A DNA stretch of 64,000 nucleotides from Desulfobaculum xiamenense (GTDB taxonomy: Bacteria; Desulfobacterota; Desulfovibrionia; Desulfovibrionales; Desulfovibrionaceae): NCBI RefSeq assembly GCF_011927665.1, contig NZ_JAATJA010000002.1, positions 124,001 to 188,000 of the forward strand, in the 5' to 3' direction. A program made the position numbers and the translations under genes. Shown piece by piece: positions 60,910 through 64,000 of this stretch. Numbering within the stretch: the stretch's first letter is position 1; every line of letters begins with the position of its first letter. The notes beneath the pieces were generated by a model. It worked only from the letters and a program-made list of their open reading frames with translations. It had not been told where the DNA came from and searched no databases.

Positions 60910-62685
60910 TCAGTGATCGATGGCCGCACCCGCGCCGCGCGGGTAGCGCACGCTTTCCACCATTTCCTGCACCTCGGGCGGCGGCGGAGGCGTGAACGTG
61001 GAGATGCCGATGGTGGCCGCGAAGTTGATGAGCATGCCCACGAAGCCGATGCCCTCGGGGCTGATGCCCATGAACCACCAGCCCATGCCCATGAATTTGG
61101 TCTGCACGATGTAGAGCATGGTGAAGCCGATGCCCGCGATCATGCCGCAGATGGCTCCCTCGCGCGTGGTGCGCTTCCAGAAGATGCCGAGCACGAGGAT
61201 GGGGAAGAAGCTCGACGCGCCAAGGCCGAAGGCCAGCGCCACCACCTGCGCCACGAAGCCCGGCGGATTCACGCCGAAGTATCCCGCCACGCACACGGCC
61301 ACGCCGATCATGATGCGCCCCAGCAGCAGGCGCTGCTTCTCCGAGGCCTTGCGGTTGATGATGCGGTAGTACAGGTCGTGTGAAATGCTTGACGCCACAA
61401 CCAGCAAAAGGCCAGAGGCCGTGGACAGCGCCGCAGCCAGTCCGCCCGCCGCCACCAGCGCGATGACCCACGGGGCGAGCCCGGCGATTTCGGGGTTGGC
61501 GAGGACCATGATGTCGCGGTCCACGTAGAGCTCGTTGGTCGAGGGCGTCACGGCGTTGGCCACGAGGCGCTGGCCCACGGCTCCGCGTCCGTCGATGAAG
61601 TTGGGCTTGCCGCTGAAGGCATCGCCCGCGCGGAACTGCACAAGCCCGTCACCGTTCTTGTCCACCCACGCGATGAGTCCCGTCTGCTCCCACTTGGTGA
61701 ACCATGCCGGGGCCTGCACGTAGGGCTTCTCGTTGATGGTGCCGATCATGTTGTAGCGGGCGAAGGCCGCTACCGCCGGGGCCGTGGTGTACAGGATGGC
61801 GATGAACAGCAGCGCATATCCGGCGGAAAGCCGCGCCGCGCGCACGCTTGGCACCGTGTAGAAGCGGATGATGACGTGGGGCAGCCCGGCCGTGCCCACC
61901 ATGAGCGACATGGTCAGCGCGAACACGTCGAGCATGGACTTGTTCCCCGCGCCGAAGGCCGAGGTGTACTCGCGAAAGCCGAGGTCCGTGCCGATGGCGT
62001 CCAGCGTCTCCAGAAGGTGCCTGCCCGCGTCCGGGCCGTCGATGATGGTGCCGCCGAAGCCGAGCTGCGGGATGGCCACGCCGGTGATCTTCATGGAGAT
62101 GGCCACCGCCGGGATGAGGAAGGCCACGATGAGCACGCAGTACTGCGAGACCTGCGTCCATGTGATGCCCTTCATGCCGCCAAGCCCGGCGTAGATGAAC
62201 ACGATGACCATGCCGATGAGCACGCCGGTGTTCACGTCCGTTTCAAGGAAGCGCGAAAAGACGATGCCAACGCCGCGCATCTGCCCGGCCACGTAGGTCA
62301 GCGAGACGAAGATGGCGCACACCAGCGCCACCACCCGTGCGCTCTTGGAGTAGTAGCGGTCGCCCACGAAGTCCGGCACGGTGAATTTGCCGAACTTGCG
62401 CAGGTACGGGGCCAGCAGCAGCGCCAGCAGCACGTAGCCGCCCGTCCAGCCCATCAGGTACACCGCGCCGGTGTAGCCGAGGAACGAGATGATGCCCGCC
62501 ATGGAGATGAACGACGCCGCGCTCATCCAGTCCGCCGCCGTGGCCATGCCGTTGGCCAGCGCGGGCACGCCGCCCCCGGCAACGTAGAAGCCTTTGGTGT
62601 CGCGCACGCGCGACATCCACGCGATGGTCAGGTACACGCTGAAGGTCAGCCCGACCATGATGTATGTCCAGGTCTGAATCGACAT
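60910..62685 (-). CDS. Sodium:solute symporter of the acetate (ActP-like) branch
   Basis: A 591-residue SSS-family transporter with about 13 membrane helices. Family motifs: GFYVAGGGVPALANGMATAADWMSAASF at the Na+ site, GWTGGYVLLALLLAPYLRKFG, and AALSTASGLLLVVASSISHDLYY. The pairing with a DUF4212 small subunit marks the VC_2705-type subfamily, presumed to import acetate or another short organic acid with Na+. Substrate not certain. Confidence 0.9.
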   Translation of the reverse strand: MSIQTWTYIMVGLTFSVYLTIAWMSRVRDTKGFYVAGGGVPALANGMATAADWMSAASFISMAGIISFLGYTGAVYLMGWTGGYVLLALLLAPYLRKFGKFTVPDFVGDRYYSKSARVVALVCAIFVSLTYVAGQMRGVGIVFSRFLETDVNTGVLIGMVIVFIYAGLGGMKGITWTQVSQYCVLIVAFLIPAVAISMKITGVAIPQLGFGGTIIDGPDAGRHLLETLDAIGTDLGFREYTSAFGAGNKSMLDVFALTMSLMVGTAGLPHVIIRFYTVPSVRAARLSAGYALLFIAILYTTAPAVAAFARYNMIGTINEKPYVQAPAWFTKWEQTGLIAWVDKNGDGLVQFRAGDAFSGKPNFIDGRGAVGQRLVANAVTPSTNELYVDRDIMVLANPEIAGLAPWVIALVAAGGLAAALSTASGLLLVVASSISHDLYYRIINRKASEKQRLLLGRIMIGVAVCVAGYFGVNPPGFVAQVVALAFGLGASSFFPILVLGIFWKRTTREGAICGMIAGIGFTMLYIVQTKFMGMGWWFMGISPEGIGFVGMLINFAATIGISTFTPPPPPEVQEMVESVRYPRGAGAAIDH

Positions 62686-62724
62686 GGCGCTCTCCTTGCC
62701 TTGTGGTGTCCGCCCCCGGCGGGG

Positions 62725-62976
62725 CTATTCGTGCACGTCGTACGCGCGGTCCAGACGGCGCATGAGCAGATGGTAGACGAAGATGATGATCACGAAGACG
62801 TAGATGGAGCCCTGCTGCGCGAACCAGAAGCCCAGCGGGAACCCGCCGATTCGTATGGCGTTGAGCTGATTGACGAAGAGGATGCCGCATCCGTAGGATA
62901 CCGTGGCCCAGATGCCGAGCAGAATGGCCATGTACCGGATGTTGTGCTTCCAGTATTCACGCATCTTGTCCTGCAT
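62725..62976 (-). CDS. DUF4212 small symporter subunit
   Basis: An 83-residue protein with two membrane helices (~15-35 YMAILLGIWATVSYGCGILFV; ~50-72 FWFAQQGSIYVFVIIIFVYHLL) and the family start KMREYWKHNIRY. Good AAGGAGG ribosome site. It precedes the symporter gene by 39 bp and is its standard partner. Confidence 0.9.
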   Translation of the reverse strand: MQDKMREYWKHNIRYMAILLGIWATVSYGCGILFVNQLNAIRIGGFPLGFWFAQQGSIYVFVIIIFVYHLLMRRLDRAYDVHE

Positions 62977-63347
62977 GACGCCCTCCTTGTCCGCCTGTGT
63001 GACGCTCCGGCCGGTCGGCGGAAGCCATTGCCGGATTCATGATGGATGCAGTGAGTGTATGATGGTATCACAGTCTGCGCACGCAGTATTCGGTGAACGG
63101 TTCGAAGTGTGTCGCCAATCGGGAATGGATGGCTAAGATGCCGTTCGGCGGCTTCGATGCGCCGTCCGCCGCCCGATTCGGGATGGCGGCCGTCCCTTCG
63201 CTGAGGTGGGGCCGCACGGCTATTCACCTTTGGGCGAGGTTCTGCTAGGAAGCGCTGAGTGTTTCAGGCTGCGGCGCGCGGATTCCCGCGCGGTTCTCCA
63301 GACGCCACACCGGGCCTTCAGGGCCCGTTCGACAAGGAATTCCCTTC
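62977..63347. other. Divergent promoter region
   Basis: About 370 bp between DUF4212 (minus) and cvpA (plus). No gene. An AT-richer segment at 63035-63075 contains the small palindrome TGAT-GGT-ATCA (~63061-63071), a possible operator; no confident promoter could be assigned. A short GC hairpin lies near 63310-63328. Confidence 0.45.
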
Positions 63348-63980
63348 ATGTTCAACTTCCTTGATGTCGTCTTCATTGCCATCGCCGCGTTCTTCTTCAT
63401 CCGGGGAGCCTTCCGTGGACTGATCAAGGAAGTGGCCTCCACCCTCGGGCTGATTCTGGCCTACTGGCTGGCCAACACCCGCAACGACCTGTTGGTGGAC
63501 TTCTACGCCACGTGGTTCAAGAGTCCCGGGCTGTTACATTTCCTGTCCTACGTCTCGGTGTTCGTCGGTGTGATGCTCGCGGTGTCGTTCTGCGCGTGGG
63601 TGCTGGTGCGGCTGTTTCGCATCATGCCCGTGCTGTGGGTCGATATCCCCGGCGGCGCGGCGGTGGGAATGGCCAAGGCCGGTGCCTTCTGCTGCATCAT
63701 CCTCGTGGCGCTCGGGGCCTTTATGCCCGAGGCCGAATTCGTGAAGCAGTCGCGCATCGCGCCGTATCTGCACTCGGGCGTGGAGATGCTTTCGCAGTTC
63801 ACCCCGGAGAAGATGCGCCACTTCGACCCCTCCGACCTGCGCGAACGCATGCGTCTTGAGCGCGAGGAGGCCCTCGACCGCTTCCTGTCCGGCGGCAACT
63901 CCACCGGCGGCGATCTCGGCCAGAAATCCATGGAACTTCTCGACAAAATGAAAAAGTCCCTCAACGGGACCGGGGAATAA
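63348..63980 (+). CDS. cvpA: CvpA-family membrane protein
   Basis: A 210-residue protein with four membrane helices in the first ~125 residues. The N-terminal FLDVVFIAIAAFFFIRGAFRGLIKEVAS is the CvpA hallmark (D near the start, then RG..RG). The C-terminal ~70 residues are soluble and charged. CvpA proteins have been linked to purine-related phenotypes, colicin V export and envelope homeostasis; the biochemical role is unsettled. An AAGGAA ribosome site lies 9 bp upstream. Confidence 0.9.
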   Translation: MFNFLDVVFIAIAAFFFIRGAFRGLIKEVASTLGLILAYWLANTRNDLLVDFYATWFKSPGLLHFLSYVSVFVGVMLAVSFCAWVLVRLFRIMPVLWVDIPGGAAVGMAKAGAFCCIILVALGAFMPEAEFVKQSRIAPYLHSGVEMLSQFTPEKMRHFDPSDLRERMRLEREEALDRFLSGGNSTGGDLGQKSMELLDKMKKSLNGTGE

Positions 63981-63984
63981 CGTC

Positions 63985-64000
63985 ATGACTGCAACGAAAG
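63985..64000 (+). CDS. Start of a further gene, cut by the window edge
   Basis: ATGACTGCAACGAAAG begins 4 bp after the cvpA stop and would be the next gene of the same transcript. Only five codons are visible, so nothing can be said of its product. Confidence 0.35.

Noticed and set aside
62977-63347. Small palindrome at ~63061-63071 as a CRP/FNR or HcpR operator
   Set aside because: The half-sites and spacing do not fit the known consensus sequences well enough to name a regulator.

Overview
The window is about 64 kb of GC-rich DNA (roughly 63-66% by eye) with compact genes and short intergenic gaps. Gene content points to a curved, anaerobic sulfate-reducer-like bacterium of the Desulfovibrionales: TauE-type anion permease, many two-component proteins, sigma-54 enhancer-binding protein, acetate-type Na+ symporter with its DUF294/exonuclease partners, and an extra N-type ATPase. 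This placement is an inference from gene families and was not checked by a search.

Region 1 (1-13.2 kb, almost all minus strand): trehalose synthase fused to maltokinase (cut by the window edge), RlmI, then a long overlapping operon purB-pyrE-lipoprotein-LD-transpeptidase-like-coiled-coil membrane protein-Csd4-like carboxypeptidase-TIM barrel-DapF/CntK-like racemase. The middle of this operon resembles the murein-trimming, cell-curvature set Csd4/Csd6 (Pgp1/Pgp2) of epsilonproteobacteria. A zinc-ribbon protein, a 36-residue basic protein and a rhodanese follow. Region 2 (13.2-24.1 kb): Lon-family protease, a double-receiver HD-GYP protein, CopA with a Cys-rich small membrane protein behind a Fur-like box, an MltD-like lytic transglycosylase with four LysM repeats, and RlmB.

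Region 3 (24.1-46 kb) is a signalling island. A minus-strand TauE permease operon ends in a histidine kinase that carries a Rossmann domain and a Cys-rich PAS domain. It diverges from a membrane-bound sigma-54 activator followed by a PEP-synthase-like protein that has an ATP-grasp and a swivelling phospho-His domain but no PEP catalytic barrel. Further on are an HK-RR-HK-RR operon, an RR plus a second PEP-synthase-like paralogue, and a PAS-HD-GYP plus chemoreceptor operon. Five good -24/-12 (sigma-54) promoter matches lie in front of these operons and of the next one.

Region 4 (46-55.1 kb): a protein-kinase-like gene and two universal stress proteins run into a complete N-type ATPase operon atpDCQRBEFAG. 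Region 5 (55.1-64 kb): a small unrecognised protein, an orphan oligopeptide-ABC ATPase beside an orphan zinc-type binding protein, the symporter/DUF4212/DUF294/exonuclease cluster, and CvpA. Four full copies and one fragment of a structured ~200-250 bp repeat are scattered through intergenic gaps; its stems show compensatory changes between copies. One tRNA-Leu(GAG) lies at 34.8 kb.
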